DNA of 29,686 nt from an uncultured Bacillota bacterium (GCA_937919165.1 CALFPO010000009.1:1-29686); one strand, 5' to 3'; shown: positions 6,857 through 15,538, numbered from the stretch's first letter. The notes: a model not told the origin generated them from the letters alone. Made by a program: numbers and translations.

Positions 6857-7828
6857 TCATTCAAGCCTGAAGCTTATGTCACCCTTGCCATCATGGTAAT
6901 TGGCCTTTACCACGGCACCATTTATCATGGTCATTCTTGGATCGACATGTCCGATATCCATCTCCATGATATGTGGCATGTTTCCAAGAGCCTTATCGGC
7001 AGCCTTTAGATAGTCAAGTTTTGGATTGTCGACATTCGGGAATGCCACCCTACCTATCAGCACACCCTTGCAGTGTCTGAAGTATCCGGCATATTTCATC
7101 TGCAGCAAAGCCAGATAGAAATTGTACGAACTCTCGGCAAAGACATCAAAATACCACACGATGCCATCATCCTTATGCCTTTCGATGAAATCAGATACAT
7201 AGTCATATGGCGTTCCGATAAGCTTCTCGATGGCTTCGAAACACCCGCCTATCAGTCTTCCTTCGATTGTCATGTCCTTCTTCGCCACCCACTTCACCGG
7301 ATGCTTTGTGCCAGCCTCATAGTCTGCGTAGCGCATGAAATGGCTATGCGACTTCTGTTTTGTCATCTTGCCTAATACGATAGAAAGATTCTCTTTCTGG
7401 AATCTAGGATTCTTGAATTCATATGATCCGGCATTGAAGCCATATAGAGTTGCGATATCATAGCGGCAGGTTACCGGAAACAGAATATTGGTAGGGTCAG
7501 AATAACCCATCATCCATTTCGGATTCTCTTTGATATGCTCAAAATCGATATATGGCATGACCTCAATCATATAGTCTCCGCCCGTAGCATAGACAATCAT
7601 ATCGACATCCTTATCGGTTACCAGTTCATCTATCTCTTTCGCTCTTGTCTTGGCGCTGGCACTGCGATCATTGTTCTTCCTGACGGAAGCCGTTTCCTTG
7701 ATCTTATAGCCTTCCTGCTTCAGGAAATCAAGCGACTGCGTATAGATATCAAGCTTCTTCCCGACGCCAGCCGATGGAGCGCACACGCCTATGGTTGCGT
7801 TTTTTTCTATAAATTTTGGATAAATCAT
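6857..7828 (-). CDS. S66 family LD-carboxypeptidase (MccF/LdcA-like)
   Basis: A 323-residue serine peptidase of family S66. The N-terminus has IGVCAPSAGV, typical of the family. The nucleophile elbow is MGYSDPT with Ser110; likely triad partners are Glu232 in FDVFAES and His294 in DIGHVDPRM. The family contains cytoplasmic LD-carboxypeptidases that trim the terminal D-Ala from murein tetrapeptides and MccF-type enzymes that cleave microcin C-like adenylates. The long linker with DYEAGTKHPVKW is more MccF-like. A ribosome binding site (AGGGAG) and a TATAAT box precede the ATG. Transcription is convergent with the threonine aldolase gene. Murein recycling versus self-immunity cannot be decided from sequence; no microcin genes are nearby. 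Confidence 0.88.
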   Translation of the reverse strand: MIYPKFIEKNATIGVCAPSAGVGKKLDIYTQSLDFLKQEGYKIKETASVRKNNDRSASAKTRAKEIDELVTDKDVDMIVYATGGDYMIEVMPYIDFEHIKENPKWMMGYSDPTNILFPVTCRYDIATLYGFNAGSYEFKNPRFQKENLSIVLGKMTKQKSHSHFMRYADYEAGTKHPVKWVAKKDMTIEGRLIGGCFEAIEKLIGTPYDYVSDFIERHKDDGIVWYFDVFAESSYNFYLALLQMKYAGYFRHCKGVLIGRVAFPNVDNPKLDYLKAADKALGNMPHIMEMDIGHVDPRMTMINGAVVKANYHDGKGDISFRLE

Positions 7829-7887
7829 CTTTTTGTCTCCCTATCATGATTAATTATAGGAAAAACATCGTACTTTTTGGAAAATAT

Positions 7888-7917
7888 TTGCAATAGCAGC
7901 TTTTTTTGTTTTAAGAT
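7888..7917 (+). promoter_or_regulatory. Promoter of the cold-shock protein gene
   Basis: TTGCAA (7888-7893), an 18-bp spacer and TAAGAT (7912-7917). The predicted leader is only about 30 bases and carries AAGGGGAT as ribosome binding site, so there is no long cspA-style thermosensing leader unless transcription starts further upstream. Confidence 0.5.
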
Positions 7918-7952
7918 AGAGATGCATATTGAATTGCTAGATAAGGGGATTT

Positions 7953-8150
7953 ATGACAGGTAAGGTTAAGTGGTTTAATGCCGCTAAAGGTTATGGCTTT
8001 ATCACTGGTGATGACGGCAAAGAAGTATTTGTACATTTCTCTGCAATCGTAGCTGACGGTTACAAGACTTTAGACGAAGGTCAGGCCGTTGAATACGAAG
8101 TAAACGATGGTGACAAAGGTCCACAGGCAGTTAATGTTACAAAACTTTAA
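7953..8150 (+). CDS. csp: Cold-shock protein, CspA/CspB family
   Basis: A 65-residue single cold-shock domain of standard length. It starts MTGKVKWFNAAKGYGFI, with RNP1 as KGYGFI and RNP2 as VFVHFSAI, and ends PQAVNVTKL as in Bacillus CspB. The family binds single-stranded RNA and DNA and keeps mRNA unstructured. The gene stands alone, with its own promoter and a terminator at 8162-8187. Codon use (many GTT, GGT and TTA choices) looks tuned for high expression compared with neighbours; this is an impression and was not calculated. Confidence 0.97.
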   Translation: MTGKVKWFNAAKGYGFITGDDGKEVFVHFSAIVADGYKTLDEGQAVEYEVNDGDKGPQAVNVTKL

Positions 8151-8161
8151 TTAAGCCGATC

Positions 8162-8187
8162 AAGAGCTCAGAAATGAACTCTTTTTT
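8162..8187 (+). terminator. Terminator of the cold-shock gene
   Basis: AAGAGCTCA (8162-8170), a GAAA tetraloop and TGAACTCTT (8175-8183) form a nine-pair stem with one mismatch, followed by a T run to 8187. Confidence 0.85.
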
Positions 8188-8196
8188 ATCGCAAAG

Positions 8197-8225
8197 AAAT
8201 GGTCAAGCATTAAGCTTGACCATTT
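8197..8225. terminator. Terminator hairpin at the end of the clpB operon
   Basis: AAATGGTCAAGC (8197-8208) pairs perfectly with GCTTGACCATTT (8214-8225) around a five-base loop. It lies just after the clpB stop on the minus strand, where the 3' arm is followed by CTTTG, giving a modest U tract. It can also back up the csp terminator on the plus strand. Confidence 0.75.
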
Positions 8226-8228
8226 TCA

Positions 8229-10778
8229 TTATTCAGACTTTTTGATTATATAGTCGCCTTCACCGTCAACATCGACAGCTATCTTCCTGACATCATAGTT
8301 CTCCAACATGAATCTGGCGATCTTCGATTCGATGAAGCGCTGGATATGGCGTTTCATTGGCCTTGCGCCATAGTTCTCATCAAAGCCGCATTCGATGATC
8401 TTGTCCATAGCCTTGTCGCTGACGCTAAGTTCTATATCAGATTCCCCTAGCCTATTCTTCAGAATGCCAAGAAACTTCTCGGCAACCTTGCCTATCATTT
8501 TTCTGTCCAATGGATTGAAGATGATGATTTCATCTATTCTGTTGATGAATTCAGGCTTGAAGGTAGCCTTTACGATACTTTCATAGTCCTTCTGCTTCTG
8601 GTCCATATCCTTTTCAAAGGCATATTCAGAGCCAAGATTCGAGGTCATGATGATGATGGTGTTCTTGAAGTCTACTGTCACACCTTTTGAATCGGTGATA
8701 CGTCCATCATCCAGGATCTGCAATAGGATGTTGAAGACATCCGCATGAGCCTTCTCTATCTCATCCAGCAAGACAATGGAATATGGTTTTCTTCTGACAG
8801 CTTCGGTAAGCTGTCCGCCTTCTTCATATCCTACATATCCTGGAGGAGCTCCAATCAGTCTCGATACGGAGAACTTCTCCATATATTCCGACATATCTAT
8901 GCGGACAATCTTGCTTTCATCATCAAAAAGCTGTTCGGCCAAGGCTTTGGCTACTTCGGTCTTTCCTACGCCAGTTGGACCAAGGAAGAGAAATGAACCT
9001 ATTGGCCTATTCGTATCGCTTACCTGAGCTTTAGAACGCAGAATCGCATCTGTCACAAGCTCTAAGGCATTGTCTTGTCCTACAACTCTAAGCGACAATG
9101 AATCTTTAAGCTTAAGCAGCTTCTCTCTTTGCGAAGACATGAGTTTCGCTACATCGATATGGGTCCATTTGGCAACAACTTTGGCAATAGATTCTTCATC
9201 GACAATCTCTGAAAGCATCTTCTCTTCGTTATTATCGTTTAGTTCATTAAGCTGTTTCTCAAGAGATGGAATCGTTTCGTATTGGAGTTTTGACGCTCTC
9301 TCATAGTCGGCATTGTTCTGGGCATCAGACATCTCAAGCTTTGCCTTCTCAAGATCAGCCTTTATTTCTTTGGCCTTCTCTAAAGAATCCTTTTCCCTAT
9401 TCCATCTATCCTCAAGGTCCTGTTTCTTGAGCTTCATGGCTTCAAGATCGCTTTCCAGTTCCTCAAGACGTTTCTTAGCCTTATCGTCATCGCTCTCTTT
9501 CTTTAGCGATATCTTCTCTATCTCAAGGGTATCTACCTTTCTTGACAGTTCATCAAGCTCTGAAGGCTTTGAATCCATCTCCACCCTTGTGGAGGCACAG
9601 GCCTCATCGATCAGATCTATTGCCTTATCAGGCAGGAAACGGTCTGTGATGTATCTGTTTGACAATGTCGCTGCCGCAATGATCGCATCATCCTTTATCT
9701 TGACGCCATGATGGGCTTCAAAACGGTCCTTCAGTCCTCGAAGAATCGATATCGTATCTTCTACGCTTGGTTCATCAATAGATACTTTCTGGAAACGACG
9801 TTCCAAAGCAGCATCCTTTTCGATATATTGACGATATTCATCGAAGGTCGTAGCGCCTATGCATCTGAGTTCTCCTCTTGCAAGCATTGGCTTTAGAAGA
9901 TTGGCGGCATCCATAGCGCCTTCGCTCTTGCCGGCACCAACCAGATTATGTATCTCATCGATGAAAAGGATGATATGGCCATCGGCATCCTGTACTTCCT
10001 TTAGTACAGCCTTAAGCCTTTCTTCGAATTCGCCACGATATTTGGCTCCCGCAATGAGCGATCCCATATCAAGCTCTATCAGGTCCTTATCTTTCAGCCC
10101 TAATGGCACATCATTGTTGAAGATGCGCCAAGCAAGTCCTTCGACAATGGCAGTCTTTCCGACGCCTGGTTCACCAATCAGAACCGGATTGTTCTTGGTC
10201 TTGCGGGATAGTATCTCGATCACTCTTCTTATTTCCTCATCTCTGCCGATGACCGGATCGATCTTGCCGTTTCTTACATCATCGACCAGATTGCGTCCGT
10301 ATTTCTGCAAGGGATTGAGATTGTTTTCATCGCCTGGATTGCTTATCATGCCATCGCCCCTTTCTTTCTCGTATCTGTCCATCAGCTCTTCTTTCGATAG
10401 TCCGCAAACCTTATCGAGTTCTTGGGAAACAGACGATCTGTTGAACAGCACAGCTATGAACATATCAAACAGCGAAATATAGCTGTCTTTTCTTTTCTTT
10501 GATGCCTGCAGAGCTTCATTGAAGCTTTCAGCCAGATATCTGTTCATGAGCGGATTGCCTGCAGAGCTGCTTGATGGAAGCCTGTTCAGATATGCATCGA
10601 CGATCGATCTCATCTTATTGATGTCATAGCCCTTAAGCAGGCTTATGATATCTTCATCCTGCAGGAAAGCATTAAGAAGATGTTCGCTTGCTAGTTCAGC
10701 GTTTGATCTTTCCTGGCAAAGGCTAAGCGCCTTCATTAATATCTCCTGCAGTTTCTCTGTCATAAGTTCAGGATTCAT
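8229..10778 (-). CDS. clpB: ATP-dependent disaggregase ClpB
   Basis: An 849-residue Hsp100 of full length. An N-domain (about 1-145) is followed by AAA1 with Walker A GEPGVGKT (202-209) and Walker B ILFIDEIH. Then come the long coiled-coil M domain (about 405-525, rich in Lys and Glu), AAA2 with Walker A GPTGVGKT (600-607), and the pore motif GYVG. The M domain marks it as ClpB and not ClpC. ClpB extracts and refolds aggregated proteins together with DnaK, DnaJ and GrpE. A ribosome binding site (AAAGGAGG) directly abuts a CIRCE operator, so HrcA controls it. It is the last gene of the hrcA-grpE-dnaK-dnaJ-clpB cluster, 70 bp after dnaJ. Confidence 0.97.
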   Translation of the reverse strand: MNPELMTEKLQEILMKALSLCQERSNAELASEHLLNAFLQDEDIISLLKGYDINKMRSIVDAYLNRLPSSSSAGNPLMNRYLAESFNEALQASKKRKDSYISLFDMFIAVLFNRSSVSQELDKVCGLSKEELMDRYEKERGDGMISNPGDENNLNPLQKYGRNLVDDVRNGKIDPVIGRDEEIRRVIEILSRKTKNNPVLIGEPGVGKTAIVEGLAWRIFNNDVPLGLKDKDLIELDMGSLIAGAKYRGEFEERLKAVLKEVQDADGHIILFIDEIHNLVGAGKSEGAMDAANLLKPMLARGELRCIGATTFDEYRQYIEKDAALERRFQKVSIDEPSVEDTISILRGLKDRFEAHHGVKIKDDAIIAAATLSNRYITDRFLPDKAIDLIDEACASTRVEMDSKPSELDELSRKVDTLEIEKISLKKESDDDKAKKRLEELESDLEAMKLKKQDLEDRWNREKDSLEKAKEIKADLEKAKLEMSDAQNNADYERASKLQYETIPSLEKQLNELNDNNEEKMLSEIVDEESIAKVVAKWTHIDVAKLMSSQREKLLKLKDSLSLRVVGQDNALELVTDAILRSKAQVSDTNRPIGSFLFLGPTGVGKTEVAKALAEQLFDDESKIVRIDMSEYMEKFSVSRLIGAPPGYVGYEEGGQLTEAVRRKPYSIVLLDEIEKAHADVFNILLQILDDGRITDSKGVTVDFKNTIIIMTSNLGSEYAFEKDMDQKQKDYESIVKATFKPEFINRIDEIIIFNPLDRKMIGKVAEKFLGILKNRLGESDIELSVSDKAMDKIIECGFDENYGARPMKRHIQRFIESKIARFMLENYDVRKIAVDVDGEGDYIIKKSE

Positions 10779-10791
10779 ATTGCTACCTCCT

Positions 10792-10818
10792 TTAGCACTT
10801 TATGATGTCAAGTGCTAA
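10792..10818. promoter_or_regulatory. CIRCE operator in front of clpB
   Basis: TTAGCACTT - 9 bp - AAGTGCTAA is a perfect 9-9-9 inverted repeat and the known HrcA target. On the minus strand its downstream arm runs straight into the clpB Shine-Dalgarno. A TTGACA lies inside the element, but no -10 fits behind it before the start codon. Confidence 0.95.
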
Positions 10819-10829
10819 CAACAATGCTT

Positions 10830-10858
10830 TTTTAAGTAGGAACTAGTCCTACTTAAAA
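10830..10858 (-). other. Hairpin spanning the dnaJ stop codon, no U tract
   Basis: TTTTAAGTAGGA (10830-10841) pairs perfectly with TCCTACTTAAAA (10847-10858), and the dnaJ stop is inside the stem. On the minus strand the 3' arm is followed by AAGC, not T residues, so it is not a standard terminator. It may attenuate or protect the mRNA between dnaJ and clpB. Confidence 0.6.
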
Positions 10859-11982
10859 TTTTTCTTGAATTTTTCGAATACCGATTCCTTGCGTGTCGCA
10901 AGCTTTTCGTATAATTCTTTCTCTTCTCTTGAAAGCTTCTTAGGAATCTCGATCTCAATCTCGACATACTGGTCGCCCATGCTGCCGGTCCTTAGATCCT
11001 TGACGCCATAGCCTTTCAGACGAAGCTGCTGGTTCGGCTGTGTGCCGGCTGGAATGGTCAGTTCCACATCGCCATGGACAGTCGGAACATCGATCTTGGT
11101 GCCTAGTGTCGCATCGACAGATGATATTGGAACCTTGACCTTGATGTTGTTGCCTTCTCTGATGAAGAACTTGTGGGACTTCACTCTTACCTCGATATAG
11201 AGGTCGCCATTAGGCCCGCCATTCTCGCCTCTTTCGCCATAGCCGCTCACTCTGACCTGCTGGCCAGATGAGATGCCGGCTGGAATCGTTACCTCAACCT
11301 TGTCCTTGATGGTATTGTATCCTTCGCCACCGCAATGAGGACAGGCCTTCTTGATATGTTTGCCGCTTCCTCGGCAGTCTGGGCAGACAGTCTGCTGCTG
11401 TACGACGCCAAATGGCGTACGGCTTTGCCTTACGACACGTCCGCTGCCACGGCAGGTTGGACACGTTTCGATATCTGACTTTGATTGAGCACCAGTTCCA
11501 TCGCAATGTTCACATTTCTTGTCGACGGTGATGCTGATGATCTTGTCTACACCATGAACAGCATCAAGAAAGTCGATGTCGATGGACATATAGCGATTGT
11601 CACCTTTGATCGGACCTGTCCTTCTTGAAGAGGAACGGGAACCGAAGCCAAAGTCGGAGAATCCTCCCATGCCTCCCATGAAGCTTGAGAAGATATCGCC
11701 AAGGTCATCCATGTTGACGCCACCGAAACCTCCGAATCCCTGGCCAAATCCTGCACCATCCATGCCTGCGTGGCCGAATTGATCGTAGGTGGCCCTTTTC
11801 TGGGAATCGGAAAGGACTTCATAGGCTTCATTTATTTCCTTGAACTTGGCTTCCGCATCCGGTGCCTTATTAACATCAGGGTGATACTGCTTTGCGAGCT
11901 TGCGATAAGCCTTCTTGATCTCATCTTCACTAGCGCCCTTCGATAAACCTAAGACATCATAATAATCACGCTTGTCGGCCAT
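10849..11982 (-). CDS. dnaJ: Chaperone DnaJ (Hsp40, type I)
   Basis: A 377-residue co-chaperone. The J domain (about 4-70) carries the YHPDVNK signature that stimulates DnaK ATPase. A Gly/Phe-rich region (about 75-120) follows, then four zinc-binding repeats CEHCDGTG, CPTCRGSG, CPDCRGSG and CPHCGGEG, then the beta-sandwich substrate domains and dimerisation tail. All eight zinc cysteines are present, so it is a full type I DnaJ. The ribosome binding site AAAGGGGTGG lies in the 24-bp gap after dnaK. It is part of the HrcA-controlled heat-shock operon. Confidence 0.98.
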   Translation of the reverse strand: MADKRDYYDVLGLSKGASEDEIKKAYRKLAKQYHPDVNKAPDAEAKFKEINEAYEVLSDSQKRATYDQFGHAGMDGAGFGQGFGGFGGVNMDDLGDIFSSFMGGMGGFSDFGFGSRSSSRRTGPIKGDNRYMSIDIDFLDAVHGVDKIISITVDKKCEHCDGTGAQSKSDIETCPTCRGSGRVVRQSRTPFGVVQQQTVCPDCRGSGKHIKKACPHCGGEGYNTIKDKVEVTIPAGISSGQQVRVSGYGERGENGGPNGDLYIEVRVKSHKFFIREGNNIKVKVPISSVDATLGTKIDVPTVHGDVELTIPAGTQPNQQLRLKGYGVKDLRTGSMGDQYVEIEIEIPKKLSREEKELYEKLATRKESVFEKFKKNFK

Positions 11983-12006
11983 GATACCACCCCTTTCTTT
12001 TTTCTA

Positions 12007-13839
12007 TTAGTTCTTGCTCTGGAAATCCGCATCGATTACATCATCATTGCTTGATGATGAAGCGTTTGGATCTTCATAAGTCTGGCCATTTCCAGGATTC
12101 TGGCTAGCCTGCTGATACATTGCTTCAGACATTGCCTGAGCAGCCTTCTCAAGCTCATCAAGCTTTCTCTTCAATGTATCGTAATCGTTGTTGTCGATTG
12201 CTGCCTGCAGTTCATCGCGCAAAGCCTTGACCTGAGCCTTCTGATCTTCGCTGACGTTTGCGTTCTCGGTTTCAAGCTGCTGATCAATCTGAGCTACAAA
12301 GCCTTCAGCCTTGTTCTTAAGTTCGATCTCTTCTCTTCTCTTGTCATCAGCTTCCTTATTCTCTTCAGCTTCTCTTACCATCTTATCGATCTCTTCATCA
12401 CTTAATCCAGATGAACCAGAGATGGTGATTTCCTGCTTCTTATTTGTGCCCTTATCAAGAGCTGATACATGAACGATGCCGTTTACATCGATATCGAACT
12501 TGACTTCAATCTGTGGAATGCCACGTCTTGCAGGTGCAATGCCTGTAAGCTGGAAGTTGCCAAGCAGCTTGTTGTCGGCAGCCATAGGTCTTTCGCCCTG
12601 GTATACCATAATGTCTACAGCTGGCTGATTATCGGCAGCTGTCGAGAAGATCTGTGACTTCTGAGTAGGAATGGTTGTGTTTCTTGGAATCATGACAGTC
12701 ATGACGCCGCCTAATGTTTCAATGCCTAATGATAATGGGGTTACATCAAGCAGCAGGATATCGCCACCGAAATCGCCCTGCAGAACGCCGCCCTGGATTG
12801 CAGCACCCATAGCTACAACTTCATCTGGGTTGACTGATCTGTTAGGTTCTTTGCCTAATTCGTTCTTTACGGCTTCCTGAACCGAAATCATTCTGGTTGA
12901 TCCACCTACCAGCAATACCTGGTCGATATCGCTAGGAGTAAGTCCAGCATCCTTCATAGCCTGTCTTACTGGTCCTACAGTCCTGTCTACCAGATGCTTT
13001 GTCATCTTATCGAAGTTGGCTCTAGTCAAATCGATATCCAGATGCAATGGACCAGTCTCATCAGCTGATATGAATGGCAATGAGATATGGGTCTGAACCA
13101 TAGAGCTAAGATCCTTCTTGCCTTTTTCTGCAGCTTCCTTCAATCTCTGAAGAGCCATTCTGTCAGCCTTAAGGTCGATGCCATGATGCTCCTTCTTGAA
13201 TTCTTCAGCCATCCAGTCAACGATCACGTTATCGAAATCGTCGCCACCCAGATGGTTGTCGCCGGCTGTAGCCAATACTTCGAATGTGCCATCAGCCAAG
13301 TCGAGGATAGATACATCGAATGTGCCACCACCCAGGTCGAATACCAGCACACGCTGTTCCTTATCGGTCTTGTCGATACCGAATGCCAAAGCAGCAGCCG
13401 TTGGTTCGTTGATGATTCTTTCAACTTCGAATCCCGCAATCTTGCCGGCATCCTTGGTTGCCTGACGCTGGGCATCGTTGAAGTATGCTGGAACAGTGAT
13501 GACGGCCTTCTCGACCTTTTCGCCCAAATAGTCTTCAGCATATTTCTTCATGTACTGAAGAATCATGGCAGAGATCTCCTGTGGAGTATAGTTCTTGCCG
13601 TTGACGTTTACCTTCTCGTTTGAACCCATCAATCTCTTGATAGATGTTACCGAATCCTTGTTGGTGACAACCTGTCTCTTGGCAGCGTCGCCTACAACGA
13701 TTTCACCATCCTTGAACGCAACAACCGATGGAGTGGTTCTGTTGCCTTCTGGGTTTGTGATAACCTTTACTTCTTTACCTTCCATGACAGCTACGCAGCT
13801 GTTTGTAGTACCTAAGTCAATACCTATAATCTTGCTCAT
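12007..13839 (-). CDS. dnaK: Chaperone DnaK (Hsp70)
   Basis: A 610-residue Hsp70 beginning IIGIDLGTTNSCVAVMEG, with the ATPase motifs VPAYFNDAQRQATKDAG, VFDLGGGTFDVSIL and VLLVGGSTRM, the interdomain linker GDILLLDVTPLSLG, the substrate-binding domain and the helical lid ending in a variable Ser/Asn-rich tail and DDVIDADF. The length fits Firmicute DnaK. It binds exposed hydrophobic segments in an ATP cycle driven by DnaJ and GrpE. The start has a strong ribosome binding site (AAGGAGGAA) 11 bp after grpE, so expression is coupled within the operon. Confidence 0.99.
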   Translation of the reverse strand: MSKIIGIDLGTTNSCVAVMEGKEVKVITNPEGNRTTPSVVAFKDGEIVVGDAAKRQVVTNKDSVTSIKRLMGSNEKVNVNGKNYTPQEISAMILQYMKKYAEDYLGEKVEKAVITVPAYFNDAQRQATKDAGKIAGFEVERIINEPTAAALAFGIDKTDKEQRVLVFDLGGGTFDVSILDLADGTFEVLATAGDNHLGGDDFDNVIVDWMAEEFKKEHHGIDLKADRMALQRLKEAAEKGKKDLSSMVQTHISLPFISADETGPLHLDIDLTRANFDKMTKHLVDRTVGPVRQAMKDAGLTPSDIDQVLLVGGSTRMISVQEAVKNELGKEPNRSVNPDEVVAMGAAIQGGVLQGDFGGDILLLDVTPLSLGIETLGGVMTVMIPRNTTIPTQKSQIFSTAADNQPAVDIMVYQGERPMAADNKLLGNFQLTGIAPARRGIPQIEVKFDIDVNGIVHVSALDKGTNKKQEITISGSSGLSDEEIDKMVREAEENKEADDKRREEIELKNKAEGFVAQIDQQLETENANVSEDQKAQVKALRDELQAAIDNNDYDTLKRKLDELEKAAQAMSEAMYQQASQNPGNGQTYEDPNASSSSNDDVIDADFQSKN

Positions 13840-13850
13840 GTTATTCCTCC

Positions 13851-14396
13851 TTATTCGCTAACCTTGACCATTGCTGGCCTCAAGATTCTATCTTTCAATA
13901 CATAACCTTTCTGTAAAACTTCTATAACAATTCCTGATTCGACATCCTCTTTCTTTTCCTGCATAAGTGCCTGTTCAAGATTTGGATCGAATGGCTTATT
14001 CAGGCAATCGATTGCCTCAACGCCTTCATTCTTCAATGCCGCCAGCAATTGATTGTAGGTCATCTCTACACCCTTCTTGAATCCTTCATCGGACTCTGAC
14101 ACTTCCGTAGCCAAAGCCCTTTCCAGATTGTCGATGACCGGCAGAACCTCTTTGGCGAAACTCTGGATACGATACTTCCTGGTGAGTTCCGCTTCCGCAT
14201 TCAAACGCTTCTTCATGTTCTCGGTGTCCGCATATGCTCTTGCATAGTCGTTCTTGAGCTTCTCTATCTCTTTCTTCAATGTCTCGACTTCATCTTCGAC
14301 ATTCAAGTCTTCAACAATCTCTTCTTCTTCAGTCTCAGGAACATCCTCTATGATCTCTTCCTTGACCTCTTCCTTTTTCTTCTTCTCTTTTGACAT
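13851..14396 (-). CDS. grpE: Nucleotide exchange factor GrpE
   Basis: A 181-residue protein. The first 50 residues are highly charged and acidic (KKKKEEVKEE and then runs of Glu), typical of a disordered N-terminus. A long coiled coil (about 35-95, EVETLKKEIEKLKNDYARAYAD, NMKKRLNAE) is followed by the C-terminal beta domain with VIEVLQKGYVLKDRILRPAMVKVSE, the GrpE signature. It releases ADP from DnaK and acts as its thermosensor. The ATG lies 10 bp after the hrcA stop with AGAGGAAA as binding site. Confidence 0.97.
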   Translation of the reverse strand: MSKEKKKKEEVKEEIIEDVPETEEEEIVEDLNVEDEVETLKKEIEKLKNDYARAYADTENMKKRLNAEAELTRKYRIQSFAKEVLPVIDNLERALATEVSESDEGFKKGVEMTYNQLLAALKNEGVEAIDCLNKPFDPNLEQALMQEKKEDVESGIVIEVLQKGYVLKDRILRPAMVKVSE

Positions 14397-14406
14397 AATT
14401 TCCTCT

Positions 14407-15429
14407 CTAGTTGAACATATCCTCTATTTCTTTACAGATAAAGTCCAACAGGTTGACGACACGCGAATATTCCATTCGCCTTGGACCTACCACCATCAGT
14501 CTGGCATTCTCATCAGAGCCCTTATTGAGCTTGATTTCGCTTGAGACGATGGCTATGTCATCCTTCCAGATGAGCTCGGTGCCTTGCGGCGTTACAGCTA
14601 CCACATCATTGCTCTTCATCTCGTGGCTGACGATGCTTCTGAACAGTTTAGAATCATCGAAGAACTTCGTCAGTTCTTTGAGCTTCTCGACATCGGCATA
14701 TTCTGGCTGATACATCATGTTGCTGGTGCCATCAAAATACAGCGTTTCTGAAGCAAACTTCACGAATGCTCCCGCAAAGGCATTGAACAGCATCTCGAAT
14801 CTCTGGACCGACTTGGTCAATACTGGCTTCAGGGATTCAAGCTTCTCTGGAAGCTCATAGATCAGCGTTCCCTTCAAACGATCGTTCAATATGTCGGTAC
14901 ATGTCTCAATGTCTTCGATCGATACCTCATCCTGGAAATTGAACATCTTGTTTTCGGTATATCCGGTATTGGTGATGAAGACACATACAGCTGTCTTCTT
15001 GTCGATCTGGAAGACACGGATATGCTCAAGAGTCTGATTCTTGGCATCCGGTCCCAGCATGCCGCTGGCCAGATTGGTCATATCGGAAACGATATGGCAT
15101 GACTCCTTGATGGCCTCTTCGATATTCATCGACTTCTTGTCGAAGATATTGGCCAAGGCATATTTCACTTCCTCATCCATATCCTTCTTCAGAAGATGCT
15201 CACAATAGTACTGGTAGCCCTTATTGGAAGGGATGCGTCCTGCTGAAGTATGAGGCTTCTCAAGATATCCCATTGATTCTAGGGTGGCCATATCATTCCT
15301 TATGGTTGCGGAAGAATATGGCAAGCGATACTTATCAACCAGGGTTTTTGAACCGACAGGCTCAGCTGTCGCAACGAATTCATCGACTATCGATTTCAGA
15401 ATATCTACCATTCTAGGCGTCAATGACAT
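14407..15429 (-). CDS. hrcA: Heat-inducible transcription repressor HrcA
   Basis: A 340-residue repressor. The N-terminal winged helix (about 1-75) includes TPRMVDILKSIVDEFVATAEPVGSKTL and the wing EKPHTSAGRIPSNKGYQYY, both hallmarks of HrcA. A GAF-like domain and the family insert follow. It binds CIRCE and needs GroEL for activity in known systems; no groESL is in this window. It is the first gene of the operon, has an excellent ribosome binding site (AAAGGAGGTGAAG), and sits behind two CIRCE elements, so it represses itself. Confidence 0.98.
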   Translation of the reverse strand: MSLTPRMVDILKSIVDEFVATAEPVGSKTLVDKYRLPYSSATIRNDMATLESMGYLEKPHTSAGRIPSNKGYQYYCEHLLKKDMDEEVKYALANIFDKKSMNIEEAIKESCHIVSDMTNLASGMLGPDAKNQTLEHIRVFQIDKKTAVCVFITNTGYTENKMFNFQDEVSIEDIETCTDILNDRLKGTLIYELPEKLESLKPVLTKSVQRFEMLFNAFAGAFVKFASETLYFDGTSNMMYQPEYADVEKLKELTKFFDDSKLFRSIVSHEMKSNDVVAVTPQGTELIWKDDIAIVSSEIKLNKGSDENARLMVVGPRRMEYSRVVNLLDFICKEIEDMFN

Positions 15430-15442
15430 ATCTTCACCTCCT

Positions 15443-15469
15443 TTAGCACTCTATTTATTCCATTGCTAA
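15443..15469. promoter_or_regulatory. CIRCE element 1 (downstream copy) before hrcA
   Basis: TTAGCACTC - 9 bp - CATTGCTAA. The left arm is perfect and the right arm has two mismatches from GAGTGCTAA. It covers the predicted transcription start and touches the -10 box of the hrcA promoter. Confidence 0.88.
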
Positions 15470-15496
15470 TATACAATATATCTTTAGCACTGTCAA
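15468..15496 (-). promoter_or_regulatory. Main promoter of the hrcA-grpE-dnaK-dnaJ-clpB operon
   Basis: TTGACA (15496-15491), a 17-bp spacer and TATATT (15473-15468) on the minus strand. The -35 lies inside CIRCE element 2 and the -10 touches CIRCE element 1, so HrcA binding would block it from both sides. Confidence 0.92.
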
Positions 15497-15510
15497 TAAA
15501 CTAGTGCTAA
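15484..15510. promoter_or_regulatory. CIRCE element 2 (upstream copy) before hrcA
   Basis: TTAGCACTG - 9 bp - TAGTGCTAA, symmetric over eight of nine positions in each arm. It overlaps the -35 TTGACA. A further degenerate half-site (AAGTGCCAA) follows at 15513-15521. Confidence 0.94.
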
Positions 15511-15538
15511 ACAAGTGCCAAAAATCTACCATCAAAAA

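Noticed and set aside
7835..7855. TATAAT followed by ATG five bases later upstream of the S66 peptidase gene, as another leaderless start
   Set aside because: That ATG is out of frame with the peptidase; the real ATG at 7828 has a Shine-Dalgarno (AGGGAG).
7918..7952. A cspA-style thermosensing leader before the cold-shock gene
   Set aside because: The predicted leader is only about 30 bases, too short for the known long structured leaders.
8395..10482. Several plus-strand open frames opposite clpB
   Set aside because: They are antisense to a complete, motif-rich ClpB, are Ser-rich by codon complement, and lack ribosome binding sites and family signatures.
13087..13623. A 178-codon plus-strand frame inside dnaK
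   Set aside because: It is antisense to conserved DnaK ATPase motifs and has no recognisable domain.
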